Source: Methylobacteriaceae bacterium
GTDB lineage: Bacteria > Pseudomonadota > Alphaproteobacteria > Rhizobiales > Beijerinckiaceae
DNA length: 64,000 nt
Assembly (NCBI GenBank): GCA_020638195.1
Contig: JACKJC010000001.1
Location: 299,001 to 363,000, forward strand
Direction: 5' to 3'
A model generated the notes under the pieces. It saw only the letters and a program-made list of their open reading frames with translations, made no database searches and was not told the DNA's origin. Shown piece after piece: positions 8,420 through 15,760 of the stretch (the first letter of the stretch is position 1; every line of letters starts with the position of its first letter). The translations under genes were made by a program, and so were the position numbers.

Positions 8420-9733
8420 TCACATCGCTGTCAGTGTCTTCCTCGAAATCTCGATCATCTGGTCGATGTGATCGGTCGTCATCACGAAGGGCGGCGCGAG
8501 AATGCCGGTGTCGCCGGTCGTCTTGATATGCAGGCCGTTGTCGTAGAGCTTCTTCTGCAGAACATGCCCGCGCTCGCCGGGAACTTGCGTCGGCGCGACG
8601 TCGATGCCGCCGGCCATGCCGTAGCCCCTGATGTCGGTGACGATCGGAATGTCCTTCAGCGAGATCAGCCCTTCGAGGAAGTAGGCAGACATCTGGCTCG
8701 CGCGCTCGAACAGCCGCTCCTTCTCGTAGATGTCGATGGTGGCGATCGCCGCTGCGCAGGCGGCGGGATGCGCTGACCAGGTGTAGCCATGGAAGAATTC
8801 GTTGGCCGCGCGCGGATTGGGCGAATCCTCGACGATCGTCTTGTAGACGGAATTATCGACCGCCACCGCCGACATCGGCTGCACGCCATTGGTGATCGCC
8901 TTCGCCATCGTGATGATGTCGGGCTTCACGCCGAACGACTGCGAGGCGAAGGCCTTGCCGGTGCGGCCGAAGCCGGTGATGACCTCGTCGAACACGAGAA
9001 GAATGCCGTTGGCCGAGCAGATTTCGCGCAACCTTTTCAGATAACCCTTCGGCGGCACGAGCATGCCCGTCGAACCCGCGATCGGCTCGACGAAACAGGC
9101 TGCGATATTTTCCGCGCCATGCAGGTTCACGATGCGCAGCAGATCTTCCGCCAGATCGGCGCCCGTCTCCGGCTCGCCCATGACGAAGCGTTCGGCGCCG
9201 TGTGTGTGGCGCATGTGCACGGCGTTCGGAAGGCCGGGTCCAAAGGTGCGTCGGTTGTTGACGAGGCCCGACAGCGCCACGCCGCCGAAGCCGACGCCGT
9301 GGTAGGCGCGCTCGCGTGACACGAACATGGTGCGCGACGATTGCCCGCGCGCGCGATGATAGGCCATGGCGATCTTCATCGCTGTGTCGACCGCTTCAGA
9401 CCCCGAATTGCAGAAGAACACCTTGTCGATGCCCTCGGGCGTCAGATTCGCGACACGCTCGGCCGCCTCGAAGGCTTTGGGATGCGAACGCTGGAAGCTC
9501 GACACGAAATCGAGTTCGAGAAGCTGCTTGTAGACGGCCTCCGCAATGTCTTTGCGGCCGTGGCCGATCGGCGAGGTGAACAGGCCGGAGCAGCCGTCCA
9601 GCACCGCGCGGCCGTCGGGCGTGTAGTAATGGACGCCCTCGGCGCGCGAAAAAAGTTTGGGCTCGTCGTGGAAGTCGCGGTTCGGCGTGAACGGCAGCCA
9701 ATGATGGTCGAGTTTGGGCGTGGCGGAGGCCAT
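8420..9733 (-). CDS. Class III aminotransferase, omega-amino acid (probably taurine or beta-alanine):pyruvate
   Basis: 437 aa from the ATG at 9733 preceded by GGGAGAA. PLP-dependent fold type I. The N-terminus LDHHWLPFTPNRDF, then FFCNSGSEAVDTAMKIA (phosphate-binding), LVFDEVITGFGRTG (the Asp that pairs with the PLP ring) and ITMAKAITNGVQPMSAV (Lys Schiff base) all match omega-amino acid:pyruvate aminotransferases. The close link to xsc suggests the in vivo substrate is taurine, giving sulfoacetaldehyde (Tpa-type function), although the sequence recalls the beta-alanine:pyruvate branch at least as much. The two cannot be separated by eye, so no symbol is given. Confidence 0.85.
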   Translation of the reverse strand: MASATPKLDHHWLPFTPNRDFHDEPKLFSRAEGVHYYTPDGRAVLDGCSGLFTSPIGHGRKDIAEAVYKQLLELDFVSSFQRSHPKAFEAAERVANLTPEGIDKVFFCNSGSEAVDTAMKIAMAYHRARGQSSRTMFVSRERAYHGVGFGGVALSGLVNNRRTFGPGLPNAVHMRHTHGAERFVMGEPETGADLAEDLLRIVNLHGAENIAACFVEPIAGSTGMLVPPKGYLKRLREICSANGILLVFDEVITGFGRTGKAFASQSFGVKPDIITMAKAITNGVQPMSAVAVDNSVYKTIVEDSPNPRAANEFFHGYTWSAHPAACAAAIATIDIYEKERLFERASQMSAYFLEGLISLKDIPIVTDIRGYGMAGGIDVAPTQVPGERGHVLQKKLYDNGLHIKTTGDTGILAPPFVMTTDHIDQMIEISRKTLTAM

Positions 9734-9827
9734 GAGGTTCTCCCGGCGAAATCTGGAGGTCTGAATCGTTAGTGTGCCACCAGTTGGGCTATATACAAGC
9801 CCCGCCCGCCGTCCCGCCGAGGCTCGC

Positions 9828-10937
9828 ATGTCCATACTGGTCCTGAACGTCGGCTCATCCAGCGTGAAATTCGCGACGTTCGCGCACGCGGACGGCCGCC
9901 TCGTCGAACGCGCCCGCGGCCAGCGCGCACGGGCCGCAGGGCTCGGACATGGGGAGGCGATCGACGACGCCGATCTCGCCCTCGTGACCGAAATTCTCGA
10001 GGCGTCCGAGTGCGAGCACGGCGCGATCCGGGCCGTCGGCCATCGCATCGTGCATGGCGGCCGCGCGTTTCTGGCGCCCGTGCGGATCGATGGAAAGGTC
10101 CTCGCCGCCATGGATGCGCTCGCGCCGCTGGCGCCGCTCCACCAGCCGCACAATCTCATGGGCGTGCGGGCGGTCGCGCGGCTACGGCAAGACCTCACGC
10201 AAATCGCCTGTTTCGACACGGCCTTTCACCGCACGCAGCCCGAACTGCATCGCCGCCTGCCGCTGCCCGAGAGCTATTTCGAAGAGGGCGTCGAGCGCTA
10301 CGGCTTTCACGGCCTTTCCTACACCTGGCTCACGCAGGAGATCGCCCGCCTGCGCGGCGCGACGCCCGGACGCATGCTCGCCTTTCACCTCGGCGCCGGC
10401 TCCAGCGCTTGCGCGATTCTCGACGGCCGCTCGCACGACACGTCCATGGGCTTTTCGACGATCGACGGCCTCATGATGGCGACGCGGCCGGGCGCGCTCG
10501 ACACCGGCGTGATCCTGCATCTGCTGGGCCAGGGCGCGACGTTGAAGGAGCTCACCGATCTCCTCTACACGCGCTCGGGCCTGCGCGGCGTCTCGGGCCT
10601 GACGGCCGATATGAAGACCCTGCTGGAATTGAGCGAGGAAAGCGCGCATCGCGCGACAGAAATGTTCTGTCGGCGCGCGGCGGTTGTCGGCGCGGGATTG
10701 GCTGTTGCGCTCGGCGGCCTCGACGCCATCGTTTTCACCGGCGGCATCGGCGAGCACGCGCCCGCCATTCGCGCAAGGATCGTCGCGCAGCTCGGCCTGC
10801 TCGGCGCGACGATCGATCAGCAACGCAATGCGACCAGCGAGGCGCGCATCTCGCCCGACGGCGCTGGCGTCGAGTGCTGGATCGTGAAGGCTGATGAAGA
10901 GCGCGTGATCGCCGAAGCGGTAGCGGCATTGGCGTAA
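9828..10937 (+). CDS. ackA: Acetate kinase
   Basis: 369 aa from the ATG at 9828 (MSILVLNVGSSSVKF), an ASKHA-family kinase. Visible signatures are LNVGSSSVKF (phosphate 1), IRAVGHRIVHGG, FDTAFHRTQP, YGFHGLSYTWL, LAFHLGAGSSACAILDGRSHDTSMGF and VFTGGIGEHAPAIR. It makes ATP and acetate from acetyl phosphate, or the reverse. It is divergent from the aminotransferase-xsc pair across about 94 nt, which suggests that acetyl phosphate from Xsc is cashed in here as ATP. No phosphotransacetylase gene is adjacent, unlike many xsc clusters. The protein is shorter than the roughly 400-aa E. coli enzyme but within the known alphaproteobacterial range. Confidence 0.92.
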   Translation: MSILVLNVGSSSVKFATFAHADGRLVERARGQRARAAGLGHGEAIDDADLALVTEILEASECEHGAIRAVGHRIVHGGRAFLAPVRIDGKVLAAMDALAPLAPLHQPHNLMGVRAVARLRQDLTQIACFDTAFHRTQPELHRRLPLPESYFEEGVERYGFHGLSYTWLTQEIARLRGATPGRMLAFHLGAGSSACAILDGRSHDTSMGFSTIDGLMMATRPGALDTGVILHLLGQGATLKELTDLLYTRSGLRGVSGLTADMKTLLELSEESAHRATEMFCRRAAVVGAGLAVALGGLDAIVFTGGIGEHAPAIRARIVAQLGLLGATIDQQRNATSEARISPDGAGVECWIVKADEERVIAEAVAALA

Positions 10938-10970
10938 ATGCAGCGACCGTCGTCGCGGGGAGCGCGGAAC

Positions 10971-10992
10971 GAAGCCGGATCAATCCGGCTTC
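10971..10992. terminator. Candidate bidirectional terminator between ackA and the OYE gene
   Basis: Perfect inverted repeat GAAGCCGGAT / ATCCGGCTTC with a 2-nt loop, located between the converging ackA stop (10937) and the OYE stop (11039). No strong T-run is present on either side, so strength is uncertain. Confidence 0.5.
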
Positions 10993-11038
10993 GCTGTATG
11001 CTTCGCGCAACGCCGGCGCAGTCTCGACGATACTCGCC

Positions 11039-12163
11039 TCAGCCCGCCGCGACCGCGCTCAGCGGCGCGTAATCCGTGTAACCCCGCGCGTCGCCGCCGT
11101 AGAAGGTCGAACGGTCGTAGGGACGGAAGTCCGCGCTGGCGCGGATGAGCTCCGGCAGGTCCGGGTTGGAGATGAAGAAGCGGCCAAAGGCGATGGCGTC
11201 GGCGTGGCCCTTGCCGACGGTCGCCGCCGCCGTTTCGCTCCGAAAATTGCCGGCCGTGATCAGCGCGCCCGTCCACAGCGGACGCACGGTCTCGCAGCCA
11301 GACGGCACGTCCTGATGATCGACCTCGCGCTGGCCGGCGCCGCTGGCGCGCGGCTCGATGAGATGCAGATAGGCGAGGCCCATCTTGTTCAGCTCGCCAA
11401 TCACGTAGCCGTAGAGCGGCATCGGATCGTCCTCGCCGGAATCGTTGGCGCGGCCATAGGGCGAAAGCCGGACGCCGACGCGGTCGGCGCCGATGGCGTC
11501 CGCCGCAGCCTTGGTCGCTTCCAGCATCAGCCGCGCGCGGTTCTCGATCGAACCGCCGTAGGCGTCGGTGCGCTTGTTGGTGCGCGACTGCAGGAACTGC
11601 TCGAGCAGATAGCCGTTGGCGCCGTGGATCTCGATCCCGTCGAAGCCGGCCGCGACCGCGTTGCGCGCGGCCTGTCCATAGGCCGCGACAATGCCCGGCA
11701 GCTCCGACGTATCGAGCGCGCGCGGCGTCTCGAACGGATGCGGCTTGAAATCGGCGCCCATCACCATGCCGGAGGAAGGCGGGATGGCGGAGGGCGCCTG
11801 GGGCAGACCGCCGTCGGGCTGCAGCGAGGAATGCGAAATGCGCCCGCCGTGCCAGAGCTGCAGGAAGGCGACGCCGCCCCGGGCGTGGATCGCGTCGGTC
11901 ACGAGCCTCCAGCCTGCGACCTGCGCCTCGGAATAGATGCCCGGCACGTTGGGGCCGGCCGTGCCGCTCGCGACGACCGGCGAGGCTTCGCAGATGATCA
12001 GGCCGCCCTTGGTCGCTCGCTGGCCATAATATTCGGCGTTGAGCGCGTTCGGCGCATTCGTTCCCGGCGTCGCGCGCATGCGCGTCAGCGGCGCCATGAC
12101 GATGCGGTGGGCGAGCGTATAGCGGCCGAGCTTCAGCGGCTGGAACAGGGACTGCGTGGGCAT
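11039..12163 (-). CDS. Old Yellow Enzyme-family alkene reductase (NADH:flavin oxidoreductase)
   Basis: 374 aa TIM-barrel FMN enzyme. It opens MPTQSLFQPLKLGRYTLAHR and carries VMAPLTRMRA and LQLWHGGRISHSSLQPDGG; the substrate-binding HxxN pair appears in EIHGANGYLLEQFL, with the FMN-binding R nearby in GGSIENRARL. The C-terminal ITAGNFRSETAAA and AIAFGRFFISNPDLP bind the FMN phosphate. It resembles N-ethylmaleimide reductase (NemA) and its xenobiotic/nitroester-reducing relatives. These enzymes use NAD(P)H to reduce activated C=C bonds. It lies 66 nt after a Spy-like gene on the same strand. Confidence 0.9.
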   Translation of the reverse strand: MPTQSLFQPLKLGRYTLAHRIVMAPLTRMRATPGTNAPNALNAEYYGQRATKGGLIICEASPVVASGTAGPNVPGIYSEAQVAGWRLVTDAIHARGGVAFLQLWHGGRISHSSLQPDGGLPQAPSAIPPSSGMVMGADFKPHPFETPRALDTSELPGIVAAYGQAARNAVAAGFDGIEIHGANGYLLEQFLQSRTNKRTDAYGGSIENRARLMLEATKAAADAIGADRVGVRLSPYGRANDSGEDDPMPLYGYVIGELNKMGLAYLHLIEPRASGAGQREVDHQDVPSGCETVRPLWTGALITAGNFRSETAAATVGKGHADAIAFGRFFISNPDLPELIRASADFRPYDRSTFYGGDARGYTDYAPLSAVAAG

Positions 12164-12229
12164 GAAGGGGCGATCCTCGTTTTTGTCGATCGCCCGATCT
12201 AGCCCGAACCGCGCGCGCGGAAAAGCGCC

Positions 12230-12712
12230 TCAATCGCCGCGGCGATAGCGCCGACGGTCGCCGCGCCGGTCGCGATAGGCGTCCCAGTTCGCCTTCTGCT
12301 GGTCGGAGAGGCCGGCGTAGAAGGCTTCGAGCGGCGCCCGCGTCGCCTTGAAGCTGGCGAGCTGCGCCTCGAGGCGCTTCTGGCGCCAGTCGAGCCGGCC
12401 CTGGAACGTAGAGAGATTGGGCTTCGGCGAACATTGCGCCGTACGCGAATCCGCGCGCGCCTTGATGCGCGCTTCCTGCCAGGCGCGCAGCATGCCCTTC
12501 TGCTTCTCGTCGAGGGCGAGGCGGTCGCTCAGGCGCTCGGCGTAGCGACCCCAGGCCTGCGCTGGCTTCATCGAGCCGCAGAACCGTTCGATCATGCGCG
12601 CCCCGCGGGCGCCGCCAGCGCCGCCGGGCGTCGTCTGCGCCGGCTGGGCCTGCGCCTGCGTCCCGATCAGTGCGAGCGAAAGAAATGCTGCGGCGGTGAA
12701 AAAACGGCTCAT
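12230..12712 (-). CDS. Spy/CpxP-like (LTXXQ motif) periplasmic protein
   Basis: 160 aa. A Sec signal peptide is obvious: MSRFFTAAAFLSLALIGTQAQAQ. The mature part is strongly charged and helical, with two LTxxQ-like motifs (LALDEKQKGMLRAW and GLSDQQKANWD). Family members such as Spy and CpxP are periplasmic chaperones or stress sensors. The C-terminal tail is Arg/Asp-rich (DRRGDRRRYRRGD), unusual for the domain and probably disordered. It is separated by a strong terminator from phaB upstream and probably reads into the OYE gene. Confidence 0.75.
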   Translation of the reverse strand: MSRFFTAAAFLSLALIGTQAQAQPAQTTPGGAGGARGARMIERFCGSMKPAQAWGRYAERLSDRLALDEKQKGMLRAWQEARIKARADSRTAQCSPKPNLSTFQGRLDWRQKRLEAQLASFKATRAPLEAFYAGLSDQQKANWDAYRDRRGDRRRYRRGD

Positions 12713-12803
12713 GCGTGCGGCTCCGCTCGAAACGCGCGAAGCGAATCTCGCGCGCACCCAAAACAACCGCCGCCGCCGCGAAAACTCAAGAGCGCAAAAC
12801 AAA

Positions 12804-12854
12804 AAGGCCCCGCGGGGCCCGGCGCGCACAGCGCCGGCGTCCTTGCGGGGCCTT
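12804..12854 (-). terminator. Rho-independent terminator after phaB
   Basis: The outer stem AAGGCCCCGC (12804-12813) pairs with GCGGGGCCTT (12845-12854), with a second GC hairpin inside the loop (GGCGC / GCGCC). On the minus strand it is followed by TTTTTGTTTT, a good intrinsic terminator signature, directly downstream of phaB (stop at 12868). Confidence 0.8.
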
Positions 12855-12867
12855 CTTGCGAGGCGCG

Positions 12868-13593
12868 TCAGATCATCGTCTGGCCGCCGTTCGCCGACAG
12901 CGTCGAGCCGGTGATGAAGCCGGCGTCGTCGGCGGCGAGGAACACGACCGCGCGCGCGATCTCCTCCGGCTCGCCGAGACGGCCGACCGGGATATAGGGA
13001 AGGATCGCCTTGGCCAGCACGTCCGGGTTGATCGCCTTGACCATCTCCGTCGCGATATAGCCGGGGCAGATCGCATTGGCGGTGATGCCGAACTTCGCGC
13101 CTTCCTGCGCCAGCGCCTTCACGAAGCCGATGTCGCCGGCCTTGGCGGCCGAATAGTTCACCTGGCCCGCCTGGCCCTTCTGTCCGTTGATCGAGGAGAT
13201 GCAGATCACGCGGCCGAACTTGCGCTCGCGCATGCCTTCCCACACCGGGCGGGTCATATTGAACAGCGAGTTCAGGTTGGTGTTGATGACGCCGTACCAC
13301 TGGTCCTTGGTCATCTTGTGGAACATGCCGTCCTTGGTGATGCCGGCGTTGTTGACGAGCACGTCGACCGGACCGAGGTCGGCTTCGACCTTCTTGAGAC
13401 CCTCGACGCACTGGTCGTAGTCCGACACGTCCCATTTGTAGACGTTGATGCCGGTTTCTGCCTTGAACTTCGCGGCCGCCTCGTCGTTGCCGGCGTAGCT
13501 CGCCGCGACCTTGTAGCCCGCCGCCTTCAGCGCCTTCGAGATCGCCTCGCCGATGCCGCGCGTGCCGCCCGTGACTACTGCAACTCTAGCCAT
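12868..13593 (-). CDS. phaB: Acetoacetyl-CoA reductase (NADPH), PHB synthesis
   Basis: 241 aa short-chain dehydrogenase. The cofactor loop VVTGGTRGIGEAIS, NNAGITKDGMF, and the catalytic Ser-Tyr-Lys (ICISSINGQKGQAGQVNYSAAKAG) match the PhaB family closely. It reduces acetoacetyl-CoA to (R)-3-hydroxybutyryl-CoA for poly-3-hydroxybutyrate synthesis. It lies 78 nt after phaA in the same direction and ends at a strong terminator, so phaA-phaB is a two-gene unit; the PHA synthase phaC must be elsewhere. Confidence 0.95.
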   Translation of the reverse strand: MARVAVVTGGTRGIGEAISKALKAAGYKVAASYAGNDEAAAKFKAETGINVYKWDVSDYDQCVEGLKKVEADLGPVDVLVNNAGITKDGMFHKMTKDQWYGVINTNLNSLFNMTRPVWEGMRERKFGRVICISSINGQKGQAGQVNYSAAKAGDIGFVKALAQEGAKFGITANAICPGYIATEMVKAINPDVLAKAILPYIPVGRLGEPEEIARAVVFLAADDAGFITGSTLSANGGQTMI

Positions 13594-13670
13594 GTCAAAT
13601 CACTCCCCGAGATGGAATTGTCGTTCTTGGAAAGAGGCGGCCGACGTCATGCGCCGGCCGCCCGATGCTG

Positions 13671-14846
13671 TTAGCGCTCGACCGTCATCGCGACGCCCAT
13701 GCCGCCGCCGATGCACAGCGTGGCGAGGCCCTTCTTGGCGCCGCGCTTCTGCATCTCGTGCAGCAGGGTCGTGAGCACGCGCGCGCCGGACGCGCCGATC
13801 GGATGGCCGATGGCGATCGCGCCGCCGTTGACGTTCACGATCGAGGGATCCCAGCCCATGTCCTTGTTGACCGCGAGCGCCTGCGCCGCGAAGGCCTCGT
13901 TGGCCTCGACGAGATCGAGGTCCTTGACCTTCCATCCGGCCTTTTCCAGGGCCTTGCGCGACGCCGGGATCGGGCCCGAACCCATGATCTTCGGGTCCAC
14001 GCCGGCGGTCGCCCAGGAGCGGATCGTCGCCATCGGGGTCAGGCCACGCTTGGCGGCCTCGTCCGCGCTCATCAGCACGATCGCCGCGGCGCCGTCGTTG
14101 ATGCCCGACGCATTGCCGGCCGTCACCGTGCCTTCCTTGTTGAACGCGGGTTTCAGCTTGGCCATCGAGTCGACCGTCGCGCCGTGGCGGATGTATTCGT
14201 CCTGGTCGACGACGACGTCGCCCTTGCGGGTCTTCACCGTGACCGGGACGATCTCGTCCTTGAACTTGCCGGCCTTCTGCGCGGCCTCGGCCTTGTTCTG
14301 CGAGCCGACGGCGAACTTGTCCTGCTCGTCACGGCTGATCTGCCACTGCGAGGCGACGTTCTCCGCGGTCACGCCCATGTGATAGCCGTGGAACGCGTCG
14401 AACAGGCCGTCCTTGAGCATCGAGTCCATGAACTTGATGTCGCCCATCTTGGTGCCCGCGCGCATATAGGCGAGGTGCGGGGACATGGACATGGATTCCA
14501 TGCCGCCGGCGACGATGATCTTTGCGTCGCCATTGGCGATCTGCTGCATGCCGATGGCGACCGTGCGAAGGCCCGAGCCGCAGAGCTGATTGAGGCCCCA
14601 GGCGGTCTTTTCCTGCGGGATGCCGGCGCCCATGGCAGCCTGGCGAGCCGGGTTCTGACCGCCGCCGCCGGACAGGATCTGGCCCATGATGACTTCGTCC
14701 ACATCATCCGGGGAAACCTTGGCGCGCTCCAGCGCCGCCTTGATCGCGATCGAGCCGAGTTCCTGCGCCGGCACCGAGCCGAATGCGCCATTGAACGAGC
14801 CGACGGGCGTACGCGCGGCGGAAACGATGACTATGTCGTTGGACAT
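13671..14846 (-). CDS. phaA: Acetyl-CoA acetyltransferase (beta-ketothiolase)
   Basis: 391 aa thiolase. ATG at 14846 follows a perfect AAGGAGGT Shine-Dalgarno. The active-site cysteine is in NQLCGSGLRTVAIG, and the second-half signatures VNVNGGAIAIGHPIGASGAR and TLCIGGGMGVAM hold the catalytic His and Cys. It condenses two acetyl-CoA to acetoacetyl-CoA, the first PHB step, and also works in butyrate/acetoacetate metabolism. It is divergent from phaR across a 280-nt regulatory region. Confidence 0.95.
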   Translation of the reverse strand: MSNDIVIVSAARTPVGSFNGAFGSVPAQELGSIAIKAALERAKVSPDDVDEVIMGQILSGGGGQNPARQAAMGAGIPQEKTAWGLNQLCGSGLRTVAIGMQQIANGDAKIIVAGGMESMSMSPHLAYMRAGTKMGDIKFMDSMLKDGLFDAFHGYHMGVTAENVASQWQISRDEQDKFAVGSQNKAEAAQKAGKFKDEIVPVTVKTRKGDVVVDQDEYIRHGATVDSMAKLKPAFNKEGTVTAGNASGINDGAAAIVLMSADEAAKRGLTPMATIRSWATAGVDPKIMGSGPIPASRKALEKAGWKVKDLDLVEANEAFAAQALAVNKDMGWDPSIVNVNGGAIAIGHPIGASGARVLTTLLHEMQKRGAKKGLATLCIGGGMGVAMTVER

Positions 14847-15055
14847 CTAGACCTCCTTCGGGCCGGGTGGGCCATTCTTGCGCCAGTCGCGCCGGCTCCC
14901 GTTCTGCCCGGACCTTCTTTGAACTACCGGAAGATGACCGGGTCAAGAAGCGGAAGGTCCCCGGGTTGCAGTCCATTTGTCTAACATTGTCAGGCATTCG
15001 CGGCGCCATCGGCCAAATTCGCACTTGCGAGAACGGGCAAACGGGCTATCGTCGG

Positions 15056-15078
15056 TTGTGCGCACTGCACAAAGTGCG
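15056..15078. promoter_or_regulatory. Candidate PhaR operator upstream of phaR
   Basis: Two overlapping palindromes lie 49-71 nt before the phaR start: TTGTGC-N5-GCACAA (15056-15072) and CGCACT-N6-AGTGCG (15061-15078). PhaR proteins are known to bind TGC/GCA-rich inverted repeats in front of phaR and phasin genes. The assignment here rests on position and symmetry only. Confidence 0.5.
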
Positions 15079-15126
15079 GGCGCACGGGGAGAAGAGCCGC
15101 ATCAGGCGGCTGAACAGGCGGGCGAT

Positions 15127-15732
15127 ATGGCCAACGAAAAACAGCCGACGACGATCAAGAAATACGCCAACCGACGTCTCTACAACACCGGCACTTCCGC
15201 CTATGTGACGCTCGAGGACCTCGCTGAAATGGTGAAGAAGGGCGAGGATTTCGAAGTGTTCGACGCCAAGACCGGCGAGGACATCACGCGCTCCGTGCTC
15301 ACGCAGATCATCTTCGAGCAGGAGGGCAAGGTCGGCCAGGCGATGCTTCCGGTCTCCTTCTTGCGCCAACTCATTCGCTTCTACGGCGACAGTATGCAGG
15401 CGCTCGTGCCGAGCTATCTCGAATTCACGCTCGACCGGCTGACCAGCGAGCAACAGAAATTCCGCGACCAGTTCACCAATGCGCTCGGCGGTCCGCTCGC
15501 CGAACCGACCCGACAGATGTTCCAGTCGCTGGACGATCAGGCGCGCAAGAACATGGCGATGTTCCGCCAGGCTCTGTCCATGTTCAATCCCTTCGTACCC
15601 GGCGCGGCCGCCGCCGGCGCGCCTGCCCGCGCGGGCGAGGAAGGAAAGGAAGGCAAGGAGCTGGACGAATTGCGCAAGCAGGTCGGCGAATTGCAGAAAC
15701 GCATCGACGGCCTGTCGTCCGACCGCAGCTAG
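15127..15732 (+). CDS. phaR: Polyhydroxyalkanoate synthesis repressor PhaR
   Basis: 201 aa from the ATG at 15127; the longer upstream frame is not supported. The N-terminal DNA-binding domain is unmistakable: TIKKYANRRLYNTGTSAYVTL, then LAEMVKKGEDFEVFDAKTGEDITRSVLTQIIFEQE. A middle PHB-accumulation region follows (FLRQLIRFYGDSMQALVPSYLEF), and an Ala/Pro linker leads to a short coiled-coil tail (ELDELRKQVGELQKRIDGL). PhaR senses PHB: it binds the polymer and releases phasin and pha promoters. It lies divergent from phaA-phaB, the usual alphaproteobacterial arrangement. Confidence 0.95.
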   Translation: MANEKQPTTIKKYANRRLYNTGTSAYVTLEDLAEMVKKGEDFEVFDAKTGEDITRSVLTQIIFEQEGKVGQAMLPVSFLRQLIRFYGDSMQALVPSYLEFTLDRLTSEQQKFRDQFTNALGGPLAEPTRQMFQSLDDQARKNMAMFRQALSMFNPFVPGAAAAGAPARAGEEGKEGKELDELRKQVGELQKRIDGLSSDRS

Positions 15733-15760
15733 GCGACCGGATCAGGCGGGCCGAGCGGCC

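Noticed and set aside
9733..9828. A defined promoter for ackA or the aminotransferase in the divergent gap
   Set aside because: A TATATAC patch is present, but no convincing -35 could be paired with it, so no site is claimed.
8420..10219. Upstream extension of the aminotransferase frame to 10219
   Set aside because: It runs antisense through the ackA gene, and the ATG at 9733 has a good ribosome-binding site and the correct family N-terminus.
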